64,000 nucleotides of DNA. Origin: Prorocentrum cordatum (taxonomy: Eukaryota; Sar; Dinophyceae; Prorocentrales; Prorocentraceae). Positions within the stretch are counted from its first letter, which is position 1, and each line of letters opens with the position of its first letter. The stretch covers positions 762,320-826,319 of the forward strand of contig CAUYUJ010008113.1 in NCBI GenBank assembly GCA_963575745.1. Reading direction: 5' to 3'. A program made the translations under genes and the position numbers. The notes beneath the pieces are model-generated. The model did not search any database and was not told where the DNA came from. It saw nothing but the letters and a program-made list of their open reading frames with translations. Of the stretch, positions 34,235 to 44,862 are shown piece after piece.

Positions 34235-34960
34235 TTCGGCGTTGGAGGACATACGTTGTCACACGGGTCGTGCCCCTCAGAGAGCTGCACCTGCGGCCCC
34301 AGAGACGGGCTTCGCTTAGCGCCCCCCGCCCATGTCGGCACACCCCTCATAGGGGTCGCGCCCCAGAGGGAGCTCCACCTGCGTCCCCCGAGACAAGGTT
34401 CGCAGAATGGCCCGCCCCTCAGGCGGATCGTGCCTCGAAAGTAACTGCATGTGTGGCACCAGAGGGAAGCTCCATAGAGCCACCCAGTTCACTTCGGCAT
34501 ACCTCTCGCGTGGATCGTGGCCCGCAAAATTCCACGACGGCCCCAGAGACAAGGTTCGCATCCCGCCCCCCCGCCTTCTTCGGCACACCTCTCACACGGA
34601 TCGTGGCACCCAGGGATCTGCACCTACGGCGCCAGAGGCAAGGTTCGCACTGCGACCCCCTTCTGGCCATTGCGGCGCACTTTATCACGGGGATCGTGCC
34701 CACAAGGAGCACCACCTAAAAGCCCGAAAACAACGTTCGTACAACGCCCCCCCCGCCCATGTCCGTACACCCGTCGCGCGAATCACTCCCCAGAAGGAGA
34801 TCCACCTATGGCACCAATGGGCAGTTTCGCATGACGTCCCCTCGCCCAATGCGGCGCCTGGCATCTCAGGGCGCCTTTTAACAATGTCCCCCCCTGTCGT
34901 TGTTCACGCGCATGTGCGCCGCATTTTGTGCGTGGCGCCCCATAACTGTTCGAACGGAGC
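34235..34960 (+). repeat. Degenerate tandem repeat of about 85-90 bp
   Basis: Same family as 840-1930: GGATCGTGCCC, GGGAGCTCCACCTGCG, CCCCAGAGACAAGGTTCGCA and CATGTCGGCACACC motifs recur about seven times with heavy divergence. Confidence 0.7.
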
Positions 34961-35229
34961 CGCAATCTGACAACTAGCGCATCGAGGGCCAGCATCTATC
35001 CCACCAGCCCGAGAGGGCGTGAGTGGTTTAGCGAGTTTCCTCTTCCAACCCCCCCCCTTCCATATCTGGGAGGGTGTATCACCTGTTCCCCATTAATGAA
35101 CACCCCCTGCCCCAGACGACCAGCAGCCAACCAAGACAAATGCCAACACCCCCCCTTCCCCGTCAACAGATACTCGAAGCAAACTTTGGGGCAAAATATT
35201 GGGTCATGCTCGTGGGCCCCGCGAACACT

Positions 35230-35500
35230 TTGTACTGTTATTTGACCCAGGCGGCGGAGGTGTCCTCATATTGCCTGCTTTGCGCAAGGCCACCAGCCCT
35301 GTCAAAAATCAATACATCATGCACGTCGCGGCTAAATCTGGATCGTTTGCGGCCACCCCGTCATCACTGTCCATCGGTGTTTGACAAGGGCCACGGATGT
35401 ACTGTCGTATTGCCTGCTGTGTGCAAGCCCACCAGACACCATGATGGCCTCCCCGCCGGGATTGTGCACTGGTGTTCGACAAGGATTGTGGGGCCAACAT
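35230..35500 (+). repeat. Two-copy direct repeat
   Basis: CATATTGCCTGCTTTGCGCA/CGTATTGCCTGCTGTGTGCA, GCCACCAGCCC/GCCCACCAGAC and GGTGTTTGACAAGG/GGTGTTCGACAAGG recur with about 130-bp spacing. 34961-35229 holds no recognised feature. Confidence 0.6.
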
Positions 35501-35514
35501 GTTCTTGATGCGTG

Positions 35515-35720
35515 CTGTCACGTGCGCCGGCGCACCTGGCACACCCTGCTCGTGCCCTGGACGTTGTGCACATGGCGCGGCTGGATCATGCGGCACATAT
35601 GGCGCACGTAGCGCATCAGGCGCGCGAGGCGTGCATGGCACGCTTGGGCCCCCAGGGGTGACTGGCGCACCTGGAGCGCCTGGCACGCGTGGCGCACCTC
35701 GCCCCATCGCGCACATGGGG
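35515..35720 (+). repeat. Short GGCGCACCTGG-type minisatellite
   Basis: Irregular units of 9-12 bp (GGCGCACCTG, GGCACGCGTG, GCGCATCAGG). One frame gives a collagen-like Gly-Ala-Pro pattern, considered spurious. Confidence 0.6.
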
Positions 35721-35879
35721 TCTGCACTGGTTCCCGGTAGCTGACCATCAAAAGACGACCGCCGAACATGCTGAGGCCCAGGTGCTGCTCATGTTGGGAG
35801 GGCGGGTGGGAATGAGAGAGAGAGAGAGAGACAGCTTGCAGGCGGGGACGGTGTCTTGAACCCTCCCTACCACTCCCAC

Positions 35880-37020
35880 TGGACCTGGACGGGGCGCCCA
35901 GCGGGTCTTTAGAGCGTCCAAGATTGCCCACGATGGCTCCAAGAGGGCCTCGGAGAGTCCAAGATGGCCTCCAAGATGGTTCAAGATAGCGCAAGATGGC
36001 TCAAGATGACTTCCAAGGTGTTCCCAGAGGTCCCAAGCCTCCTCCAAGACTGGTCCAGGTGGGCTAGGGGGCCTCTCCAGGATGCTCCCAGGAGGCGAAC
36101 ACCCTTCGAAATCCTCAGGACGATCAGTGATGTTAGCCCTCTCGCTCGTTCGCTTCCGAGGGCCGTCCGAGCCATCAAGATGGCTCCAAGAGGACCCTAA
36201 GGTCCCCAACGGGGACCCAATACGACCCCCAAAGCGCCCAAGAGCGAAGAGCGTCCCAGGAGGGCCTCAAGAGGCAACGTTGGGGACTCCAGAGGGGCGA
36301 CGCTACTTGAGTGCCCCCCCCCTCCTAGATCAACAAAGACATTGACACAAAACACAAGGGTGTTGAACGAGCGTTGGCTTCTCGGGGGCATCTCAGGGAG
36401 GGGTTTGCCCCAGGAGGGCTCGGAGAGGGCCCCAGATGCGTCCAGACGACCTCCAAGATGGCGAAAGATGGTCCAAGCTGGCTCAAGATGGCCTCCAAGA
36501 TACCTCCAAGAAGCCCCATGATGGCCCCAATATGGCTCCAGGTGGCCGCGGAGACTCCCAAGGAGGCCACCAAGAGGCCAACATCCGTCCAACACCGAGA
36601 GAAGATCAATGAGTGTGACCTTCTCGCCCTGTCGCTTCCTGTGGGCTCCCGAGGCATCGAGATGGCTCCATGAGTGCTCAATGTCAAGATGGCCCCCAAA
36701 CAGGCCCAAGATGGCTCCAAGACTGCCCCATGAGCGCCTAAGAGCGCCCCAAGAGCGCTCCGAGAGGACCCCAAGGGGCGACTGTGGGGAGCTCCAGAAG
36801 TGCGAGGCTAATCAAAGACCCCCCCTCTTGGATCAAGACATCCCCGGGACGGCCCAAGACAGCCCCAGCACTGCCCAAGAAGGCCCCAAGAGGGCCCCAA
36901 AAGCTCCCGAAAGGGGGAATACCAACCGACATTCCGAGCCTTCCACCACAAGAGGCCCCCAGGAGGCCCCAAGAGGCCCCCAAGAAGGCACAAAGAGGCC
37001 CAAGCCCAAGAGAGCGCCAA
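35880..37020 (+). repeat. Degenerate CCAAGATGGC minisatellite
   Basis: Irregular CTCCAAGATGGC and CCCAAGAGGGCC units over 1.1 kb, in the same family as 70-590. It includes ACCAACCGACATTCCGAGCC (36928), also seen at 59547. It leads into a GTC array and a shared 45-bp motif. Confidence 0.75.
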
Positions 37021-37064
37021 AGTAACTCAAGAGAACCCCAAAACGGCAAATTCAATGACTTTCG

Positions 37065-37215
37065 TTTAAGTTTCGTCGCCGTCGTCGTCGTCGTCGTCGT
37101 CAACACCGCCGCAGCCGCCGACAATGCAGTCGCAACCGCCGCCGTCGCCGCCGCCACCGCCGTCGTCATCGCCCTTCAGGGTCGGCGGCGCCGGCCGTAA
37201 GGCCTTCGTAGGAAA
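37065..37215 (+). repeat. GTC/GCC array with shared terminal motif
   Basis: GTCGTCGTC and GCCGCC runs end in CCCTTCAGGGTCGGCGGCGC, then CGGCCGTAAGGCCTTCG. Almost the same motif ends the GTC array at 60362-60402, again downstream of a CCAAGA minisatellite. The two loci are copies of one compound repeat. Confidence 0.8.
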
Positions 37216-37229
37216 TGAAGAAGTACAGG

Positions 37230-37382
37230 AGATATGAGAGAGAGAGAGAGAGAGAGAGAGACAGCACAAACGAACAAGAGAGAGAGAGAGAGAGAAAAAA
37301 AAAAAAACAAGACAGAGAAGGAGAGAGGCAGAACGAGAAAGAGAGATTGTCTGTGCTTGAGGAAGGTAGAGTGAGAAAGTGT

Positions 37383-37424
<42 letters not shown>

Positions 37425-37430
37425 GAAGAA
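37230..37430 (+). repeat. GA microsatellite
   Basis: GA runs at 37230-37262, 37277-37325 and 37383-37425, broken by short unique pieces. 37430-37845 holds no recognised exon; there are three copies of CCGTTGGGACAACCCCGCG at about 37733-37820. Confidence 0.9.
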
Positions 37431-37845
37431 AAAACAATTACTCCGACGGAAGAACCCCACATTAGAATCCTTTGGACGAATCTGGAAAAAGCCATCACCG
37501 TCGTCCTCGTGGTTGGTGAGGCGTCCTGGCTGTCTCTTCTGCGTATATTTCCTCTCGCCTTGGCGCGGGCCCCCCTTCCACTCCTTACGTTGTCCCCATC
37601 CTCGCCCCCCTGTTTGTTCCGCGCCCCGCCACCTCCTCCCCTTCCTGTTGCATGAGCGCGCATGTCGATGTTCCTCGGCGCCGTCGCCGCCACGGCCAGC
37701 ACAGGCGCGTTCTCTACTGGTCACGTCGCGCAGCCGTTGGGACAACCCCGCGGGCCAGGCTGTCGGGACAACCCCGCGAGCCGTTGGCGCGCAAGACCAA
37801 GCCGTTGGGACAACCCCGCGGGCTTCGAGCGAGGCGCAGCCGCGC

Positions 37846-39240
37846 TCAGGCGGAAGGCAGCACGAAGCCCAGCTCTGCCGCGAGCTGCTTCGCCTCCGCC
37901 CTGGACAAAACCGCTCTCTTGTCGAACTCCAGGAGCGCCTTCCGCAGGGACGCCGGCGGCCCGCACTCCAGGAACTCTCGCGGCGGCGGCCGCAGGATCA
38001 GCATGTTCCGCACGCACGTGGCGCGGGAGAACATGACGTAGAGGCGCAGCCACCACTGCTCGTCCGACACGCCCGCGCGGCCAGCGCCCTCGTCTCTCGC
38101 GCAGTCGATGGTGACGCCCTTGCGCAGCGTCTGGCCCTGCGACAGCGTGGAGGTCAGGTAGGACGCGCGCGCCAGGGCGAACCCCGAGCGGCGCACGCTG
38201 TGCGCCCCCAAGCTCTGCCATGTGAACTCCCTTTCGCTAGGCCTGGACATCAGCAAGCTCCGCGCCCGCGCCTCGGCCTGGCCGTCGTCGTCGGCGCCTT
38301 CGGCGCCCTGTCGCAGCACCTCGGCGACCTCCTGGTAGATCGGAGACTCCTTGAAGCCGTGCACCTGCAGCCAGATTCCCTGCGGTAGGAAGCGGGGGCG
38401 AAAGAGCTGGCCTGCCGAGCACTCCTCGTAGCGCTGCTCGTCCTCGTGGTGGAACTCGAAGGACACGATGGTGGCCCGCTGCTCCTGCACGAGCCCCAAC
38501 TTCTTCTTCAGCTCCTCCTGCGCTGCCGCGAACCGCACCTCCACGCCGACGTGGGCCGGCAAAACGCCGTGGATGTCCCCCGTCTCGTGCATGTTCGGGA
38601 CGTTCAGGAGGCGCCGACCCGCGTCGGGCTCGCCCTGAATCGCGCCGCACTCGTCAACGGCCTGCAGGAAAACAAGGGGCACGCCCAGACGCCGAGCGTC
38701 GCGACGAGCGCGCGTGTTGATCCACCTCGCCAGCGTCTCCCAGTATATGCCCATGCCGTAGCCGAGCCGAAAGTTCTCGTGCTGGTGCCGAGGGTCCAGG
38801 ACGCCCTGGTTGTCCGTGGCCAACGTCTTCTCCCAGGCGGACCAGACCTCAGGTGGGAAGGGCTTGCCCTCGCGCATGCAGCCCAGGAACGTGATCAGAG
38901 GGTCCCCGGGCTCGAAGCGCTTCGTGCCCTTCAGCTCGAAGACGCAGGGGATCTGAGAGAAGACCTTGATGGCGTGCTGGATCTCCACCGTCGGCGGGTC
39001 CGCGTACCTGTACGACTCGTCGTCGTCCAGGCGCTCGTTCACGTCCGTCAGGAGGCCAATGCTGCCGGTGGGCTTCAGCTGCAGGAAATCGCCGAGGTGC
39101 AACACGATGGGCACGCGCCCGAAGTGGTGGTGTGGCCGCTGGTAGTTCGACTCCTGCACGTCGTGCGTGTCACTGCGTCCGTGGCAGGCGCGAAGGTCCA
39201 GCGCGTTGTACAGCGCGGCTGCCACCATGCTTATCTCCTC
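37846..39240 (-). CDS. PIF1-family DNA helicase, C-terminal part
   Basis: An uninterrupted frame of about 465 codons. It begins at a Walker-B-like EEISMVAAALYNAL; a preceding Asp codon may be supplied by a missing upstream exon, since the proposed acceptor is AACAAG|GAGGAG or one codon later. VLHLGDFLQLKPT (motif III) is at about 39061-39110, QGQTLRKGVTID (motif V region) at about 38106-38141, and VMFSRATCVRNMLILRP (motif VI, arginine finger) at about 37988-38037. These mark PIF1/RRM3-type 5'-3' helicases, acting in genome maintenance or in Helitron-like elements. The P-loop half is not seen upstream; the region instead is a 160-bp satellite. The gene is therefore either split by a long intron or truncated. 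It stops at LGFVLPSA. Confidence 0.8.
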   Translation of the reverse strand, partial: EEISMVAAALYNALDLRACHGRSDTHDVQESNYQRPHHHFGRVPIVLHLGDFLQLKPTGSIGLLTDVNERLDDDESYRYADPPTVEIQHAIKVFSQIPCVFELKGTKRFEPGDPLITFLGCMREGKPFPPEVWSAWEKTLATDNQGVLDPRHQHENFRLGYGMGIYWETLARWINTRARRDARRLGVPLVFLQAVDECGAIQGEPDAGRRLLNVPNMHETGDIHGVLPAHVGVEVRFAAAQEELKKKLGLVQEQRATIVSFEFHHEDEQRYEECSAGQLFRPRFLPQGIWLQVHGFKESPIYQEVAEVLRQGAEGADDDGQAEARARSLLMSRPSEREFTWQSLGAHSVRRSGFALARASYLTSTLSQGQTLRKGVTIDCARDEGAGRAGVSDEQWWLRLYVMFSRATCVRNMLILRPPPREFLECGPPASLRKALLEFDKRAVLSRAEAKQLAAELGFVLPSA

Positions 39241-39299
39241 CTTGTTGCGTCCAAAATGTGGCCTGGGAACTGCGTTCTGGCAGCGCGAGAACCCAAAAT

Positions 39300-40360
39300 T
39301 GACGACAGTTACAGGTTTTGGATGACCCGCTCGGATTACCAACATGATCTGCGGGCCCCATAGGGAGGGGGCTCCCGCCTGAGACTTCCTCGCATTCACT
39401 CACAGACGAGGCTCCCGCCTGAGACTTCCTCCATATTCAGGCTTGAGGAGCCCAAAAGTGACGACAGTTACAGGGTTCCGATGACCCGCTCGGATTACCA
39501 ACATGATCTGCGGGCCCCATAGGGAGGGGGCTCCCGCCTGAGACTTCCTCACAATTCACTCACAGACGAGGCTCCCGCCTGAGACTTCCTCCAAATTCAG
39601 GCTTGAGGAGCCCAAAAGTGACGACAGTTACAGGTTCCGATGACCCGCTCGGATTACCAACATGATCTGCGGGCCCCATAGGGAGGGAGCTCCCGCCTGA
39701 GACTTCCTCCCAATTCACTCACAGACGAGGCTCCCGCCTGAGACTTCCTCCATTTTCAGGCTTGACGAGCCCAAAAGTGACGACAGTTACAGGTTTCCGA
39801 TGACCCGCTCGGATTACCAACATGATCTGCGGGCCCCATAGGGAGGGGGCTCCCGCGTGAGACTTCCTCACAATTCACTCACAGACGAGGCTCCCGCCTG
39901 AGACTTCCTCCAAATTCAGGCTTGAGGAGCCCAAAAGTGACGACAGTTACAGGTTTCCGATGACCCGCTCGGATTACCAACATGATCTGCGGGCCCCATA
40001 GGGAGGGGGCTCCCGCCTGAGCCTTCCTCAGAATTCACTCACAGACGAGGCTCCCGCCTGAGACTTCCTCCAAATTCAGGCTTGAGGAGCCCAAAAGTGA
40101 CGACAGTTACAGGTTTCCGATGACCCGCTCGGATTACCAACATGATCTGCGGGCCCCATAGGGAGGGAGCTCCCGCCTGAGACTTCCTCCCAATTCACTC
40201 ACAGACGAGGCTCCCGCCTGAGACTTCCTCCATTTTCAGGCTTGACGAGCCCAAAAGTGACGACAGTTACAGGTTTCCGATGACCCGCTCGGATTACCAA
40301 CATGATCTGCGGGCCCCATAGGGAGGGGGCTCCCGCCTGAGACTTCCTCACAATTTACTC
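39300..40360. repeat. 160-bp tandem satellite, about 6.6 copies
   Basis: GACGACAGTTACAGG recurs at 39301, 39460, 39620, 39779, 39939, 40099 and 40259 (spacing 159-160). Each unit contains two copies of CTCCCGCCTGAGACTTCCTC and the segment GCGGGCCCCATAGGGAGG. The third and sixth units share variants (GGGAGGGAGCTCC, CCATTTTCAGGCTTGACG), hinting at a 480-bp higher-order period. The array abuts the 5' side of the helicase exon. Confidence 0.9.
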
Positions 40361-40640
40361 AACGATGATGAGGATGAGGATGATGAGTGGTGGTGAAGAT
40401 GAGTGGTGAAGAGATGATGATTGATTGTGAGTGGTGGTGGCGATGATGATGTTTGAATGAGGATGATGCCGATGCCGATGATGATGATGATGATGTTCGT
40501 GAGCGTGTGAGAGAGTGCGAGTGATGATGATGATGATGAGTATGTGAGTGACTAAGCATGTGAGAGAGCATCATCGATGATGCTGATGAGGTTGATGATG
40601 AGAGAGTGTGAGTGAGTGTGAGTGGGTGTGTGTGTGTGTT
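40361..40640 (+). repeat. GATGAT and GAGTGTGA microsatellite
   Basis: GATGATGA-type repeats, then GTGAGAGAGTGTGAGTGAGT and GTGTGTGTGTGT. It follows the 160-bp satellite directly. 40641-41012 has no recognised feature. Confidence 0.9.
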
Positions 40641-41012
40641 CCTTCCTGTTCCTGCGCGGGGTGTCCAGAGGAAACAAGAACCCCACTTTGGATGTGGGGA
40701 AAAAGCGAGAGAAACGAACATAAACAAAGAAAAAGAGCACGACCGAATAGAAGGTTGGCGAACACCACGCGAGCCAGCAAAATGTCGGTATTCGGACTCA
40801 TGGCGACGCCACCGGTCAGTTCCACCGACATCTAAAACACGAAGGTTGAGTGACACTATCAAATCACAAGTGGCTGAGCATCATGAGAGAGACCACCGTC
40901 GATCCTGCTCAGCAGAAGATGACAGCATAAACATACAGACTATAATACAAAGACGCAAGCGCGCTGGCGCTGGAAGGCGTGACCAATCTGCATTGGCATT
41001 GTTTCGCTACTG

Positions 41013-41193
41013 TACCGTAGGAGCTCGACCACAAGAAACCTTCCACAAGAAACCCAACTCTGAAACCCCAAGTCGTCCATCATTTTTTTGGTGTGGGAGC
41101 GTCACTCTTCCCAAAACGAACCAATCCAAACCCAAGAAACCCATGGCACCCTAGAGGCGAGGAAGGTGTTTCTTGGTATGGATTTCCACTGTA
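41013..41193. mobile_element. Tc1/mariner-like MITE
   Basis: The left end is TACCGTAGGAGCTCGACCAC and the reverse complement of the right end is TACAGTGGAAATCCATACCA. Both continue to AAGAAAC...CTTCC. CAGT termini next to TA suit the Tc1/mariner superfamily; family membership is inferred. Partial copies of the left half lie at 9449-9545 and 26387-26470, and of the right half at 25380-25452. Confidence 0.6.
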
Positions 41194-41196
41194 GCC

Positions 41197-41362
41197 TGAA
41201 GTCGGGTGTGTCCCCCTACAGGGGAATTTTTGAGCGAAAAACAAAAACATACTCAACAAATACCCCCAAAATGGGCAAACATAGTCAACAAAAATCGTCC
41301 CCAGGCAATTTTTGTACTACTTTTGAAAATTCCCCCTGTGTAGAGGGACACGCCCAACTTAA
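41197..41362. mobile_element. MITE with 8-bp target duplication
   Basis: The left end is TGAAGTCGGGTGTGTCCCCC and the reverse complement of the right end is TTAAGTTGGGCGTGTCCCTC. It is flanked by an exact 8-bp duplication CTGTAGCC (41189-41196 and 41363-41370). The interior is AT-rich (about 41225-41330). An 8-bp duplication suits hAT elements. It is inserted at the very end of the 41013-41193 MITE. Confidence 0.75.
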
Positions 41363-41419
41363 CTGTAGCCGCACGGCAGGCACACACAGCAAAGCAGAGG
41401 CAACGGCCTACGATGTGAC

Positions 41420-41640
41420 CTCCCGTCTCGAAGCGGGCCCAGCAAAAGGCTTCTCCCCAGAAGACATTTCGGGCTGGGCGAAAGGGGGGGATAGCGAAGG
41501 GGGGTTTGAGAATCAGCTCACGTAGCTGATTTTCCCTGCGCCTCCCAGCGCCAGGAGGTGCCCATTTATCGAGGAATGGGCCCGGCGGCGGGGCCGAAAC
41601 CAGCTGCATGCAGTAGATTTCGTAATCCCCCCTTTCCCTA
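41420..41640. repeat. Interspersed repeat (CGGCGGGGCCGAAACC family)
   Basis: Contains CAGCTCACGTAGCTGATTTT, GGCGGCGGGGCCGAAACCAG and GCAGTAGATTTCGTAATCCC. Homologous sequence is at 5750-5890 within a larger TIR element, and at 44580-44650. At both 41 and 44 kb it directly follows a GTCGGGTGTGTCCC MITE, so the two may travel together. Confidence 0.6.
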
Positions 41641-42816
41641 TCCCCCCCTTTCCTTCGGCCCGAAACTCACACCAAGCCCCCCGAGGAAACTTCGGAGCGG
41701 GTTCAGACCGACCTCTGGCCCCACCACAGCAGCCCCCAGACGGCCTCCAGGACCCCTGAGGACACCCGCGGGAATGGAACGCCCACGGGACGCCAGAGGA
41801 ACCTCCAGGACCTAAGAACTATGGACACCCACACGGCCCATCCGAGATCCCGCGTGAGCCTCCAAAACTTGCGACGGACTCTGACGGAAATGGCGGCATG
41901 AACATAACAAAGTCTCTTGAAAGTGCCCCACCCTCACCCCGCACACATTTTCCCATGAGCATCACATAAAACATATAGGTACAACATTCAAGGGTCCGGG
42001 ATTGTTGGCTATGAAACATCGGGTCCGCACAAGGTGATCTCAATCACGCACGGCCTGCCTGAGGTTCGCTCCCAGGTGTGAAAACGTGCACGGGAATGCG
42101 AGGCAGCCCCTTCGACAGCAAATCCGAGAATGTATTTCGTGGAGAACGCACAGAATACATATAGCACTTTCTCACGTGGACACGAATCACAAACACACGC
42201 GAACTGCACCGATTATATGTGAATGTGAGCCACAACTTGTGTGTTGGCGGGTCTAAATGTCTGTCAGTAACCGGCGCCGGTGACAATCACGGTTTGTGGA
42301 GCTAGCATGGGCTAGTACGGACTAGTGGTAGCAAGCGGCTGCGGTAGTGGCGGCAACCAAGGCAAATAAGATTAGGCAGAGGGTGTTCAGGGCTACAGGG
42401 CTACTGGCGGCAACCAGAACCAGACCAAGGCTACTGGAAGTTGGCGGCACACAGGGCTAGCGACGCTGGGCAAAGGGCTAGCTAGTAATGGCTACAGGCG
42501 GCAAGCAAATCGCAGCACCCAAGATTCCCGGGACTGCGCTAGGCATGGCATGATGACGACGCTTAAACCACCGTGCACACGGGGAGAATATAAGGGTCGT
42601 GGTGGCTGGAACTTGCGGCGCACTGGCCTAGCTCTTGACAAACGCTCTGGGACCCCCACTGTTTGGGGAATGGATGCCGCCGGCGAAGCACGGGAATTGT
42701 TTTCTACGGAGCTCTCGCGCGGGACCCCAGACGTCCACCGCCGCCTGCGAGCTCCCGTGGAGGTCAGGCTGCGCTGCTCGGGAAGGCTCCCGAAGTAGAG
42801 GGGCCACGATACGCAG
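41641..42816. other. No gene seen
   Basis: 42290-42520 is a loose repeat of GGCTAGNNNNGGCGGCAACCAGG-like units. The rest is unique with only short frames. Confidence 0.5.
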
Positions 42817-42969
42817 AAGGCATCTATACACCGCCACCGTGCCGGGCCAGGGCCATCCTGGGCCCGGGGATGGCGTATACGCCCTCCTGGCCGAGCCGGG
42901 AGGGTCTATACACCATCCTGGGGCCCAGGATGGCCCTGGCCTGGCACGGTGGTGGTGTATAGATGCCTT
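42817..42969. mobile_element. Foldback (hairpin) element
   Basis: The left arm starts AAGGCATCTATACACCGCCA and the reverse complement of the right arm AAGGCATCTATACACCACCA. The arms pair for about 50 bp (through CCATCCTGGGCCC), and the core (GATGGCGTATACGCCCTCC against GGGAGGGTCTATACACCATC) also pairs. Nearly the whole 153 bp is one hairpin. Confidence 0.8.
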
Positions 42970-43104
42970 CGTCGGACGAAAAGGGCTGGGGCAACCAGGG
43001 GAGCGCGCTCGCGCACGCGGGATGCGTCGCGCACGCGGTTGCGCCCGTTCGCGGACCGCCGGCAGAGCGAACGCGCCGAAAACTGCCCATCGTCGCCGCC
43101 TACG

Positions 43105-43425
43105 CGGCCGAGACGCGCGGGCTGCCCTGGCCTCGCACGCCCTTCGCAAGGACGGAAGCTCGCCGCTGGCAAACGCACGCCGCCGCCGGGCCCCGAACGC
43201 GCTCCCCTGCCCCCCCCCTTCCCTGGGCCTCTCCAACGGCGCCGCGGGCCCCTTGGGCCAGGGACGAGACGCACGGGCTGGCTGCCCCGGCCCAGCACAC
43301 CCGTCGCACGGGCGGAAGCCCGCCGCTGGCCACCGAACGCCACCGCCGGGCCCCGAACGAGCCCCCCCTCTGGGCCCCCGTGAGCCTCTCCGACGACGCC
43401 GCGGGCCCCCCCTGGGCCAGGACCC
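43105..43425 (+). repeat. Two-copy direct repeat, about 158-bp period
   Basis: GAGACGCGCGGGCTGCCCTG and GAGACGCACGGGCTGGCTGC start the two copies. GGACGGAAGCTCGCCGCTGG/GGGCGGAAGCCCGCCGCTGG, GCCGGGCCCCGAACG and CCGCGGGCCCC recur in register. It is GC-rich; open frames on both strands are not considered genes. Confidence 0.75.
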
Positions 43426-43440
43426 ACCAAGCGCCTCCTC

Positions 43441-44325
43441 CCTCGGAGGATGGACAGCAGAAGACCGTGAAGGAGGCAACGCATAATTTGACTACGGCGG
43501 CGTCCGTCTGGATGCACCCGTCGGCATAGCAGGAGCTACGGTCCCTGTGGGGCCACTGCGACTGGCACGTGGTCGTTGTGGTCGCACCTCTGCTGGAGGC
43601 AAGACGCCCCCGGTTTCGAGATCAGCAACGGGGATTTCACGAAGTCTGCGAAATGTGGCTGCACCCAGCAATACTTCCGCGTGTGTATCTAAGGCGGCTG
43701 TACCGCAGCTCACCGCGACGTGACTGTACCACAGGAGAGGTAATGATGAGGGCGATTAGCGCAGAGTGGATGCACCAAGTGTGACTAGAGATTGGAACTC
43801 CAGAGGCGACTGTACCACAGATGGCTGTAATACAAAATCATATGAGCGGATTGTAGTGTGCAGGCTGTTACGGGTGACCCTACTCATAGTGATTCCAGCA
43901 ACAGTGACTGCCAGGTGAGTTTACCGAAGATACAGCAGCAACAATTATTTTGAAAGTGACTGCGCCAAAAAGCAACTGTACCAGGAAGGAATGTACCAAA
44001 TGCGGTTGCTTCTATCTCCGTCTCTACCCGTCCCTGTCGTTTCTACCTCTGCCTCTGTCACCTTCCTGGGTGCTGTGGGCTATCATGATCAAGTCACACA
44101 GGTCATCGTAATAATAGGATATGGGATTCAGAACAACGACCCTGGATTTAGAAAATCCGGTTCTGAATGTAGGAAAACGGTTTTTGCGATTACTAGTGAT
44201 GTTTTGTCTTGTTTTGATTCGGCGGCGCAATTTAACACATCCGTTTCTCGCTTTAGTAAAAATGTAGTTTTCCATATTTTCTCTTAAGAATGCGCGCTCA
44301 TTCATTACCATGACCTATGTTAGCC
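43441..44325. other. No gene seen; lower-GC stretch
   Basis: From about 43740 to 44320 the sequence is clearly less GC-rich than its surroundings and holds only short frames. No motif recognised. Confidence 0.5.
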
Positions 44326-44402
44326 GGTGATGTCAGGCCCCAGATCGGCCGAGGAACGGGCGATTGGGGGTCGATGCCCCCCCCCTGGAGCCCCACACAC
44401 CC
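44326..44402. mobile_element. GGGGCAACG-family MITE fragment
   Basis: The right half of the family only: GGGCGATTGGGGGTCGATGC, then CCCGACGTTGCC, interrupted at its end by the TIR element starting about 44404. A second, similar fragment lies at 44660-44760 (CAGGCCCCAGAGCGGCCGAG, then GGGTCGATGC and CCCGACGCTGCC). Confidence 0.45.
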
Positions 44403-44403
44403 C

Positions 44404-44564
44404 TCCCGACGTTGCCTTGAGTCGGGCGTCCCCTACAGGGGGACTTTGGGCGAACAATTAAAAATTCTTTTTTTTGTAAAAAAAGAAGTGTCAAAACATC
44501 GTCTCCTGACTGGTTTGCTTATTTTTGAACTTTCCTCCTGTAGAGGGACACGCCCGACTCCACG
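44404..44564. mobile_element. Second copy of the GTCGGGTGTGTCCC MITE family
   Basis: The left end is TTGAGTCGGGCGTCCCCTAC and the reverse complement of the right end is GAGTCGGGCGTGTCCCTCTA. It has an AT-rich interior like the 41197 copy. It interrupts a GGGGCAACG-family fragment. No clear target duplication remains. Confidence 0.6.
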
Positions 44565-44862
44565 AGTGGGTCCGGCCACGTATCGAGGGATGGGCCCGGC
44601 GGCGGGGCCGAAACCGGCTGCGTGCGGCACATTTCGCACCCCCCCCTTTCCCACTCAGGCCCGAGTCAGGCCCCAGAGCGGCCGAGGCACGGGCGGTTGC
44701 GGGTCGATGCCCCCCCCCCCCTGGAGCCCCACACGCCCCTCCCGACGCTGCCGCACGAGCGCCCGCGCAGAGCCCGAGCCGCCGCGCGCCACGCCAGCGG
44801 GCCACCCCCCCGGCTTCTCGCCGGGAGGGTACGCGGCATCGGGGCGAGGCAGCCAGAGAAAT

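Noticed and set aside
38446-39363. Plus-strand open frame of about 305 codons
   Set aside because: It is antisense to the PIF1-like helicase and rich in Leu/Val/Arg from GC-rich codons; the minus strand carries the real motifs.
42628-43486. Overlapping 283-codon frames on both strands
   Set aside because: They span the foldback element and a direct repeat; high GC suppresses stops in all frames.
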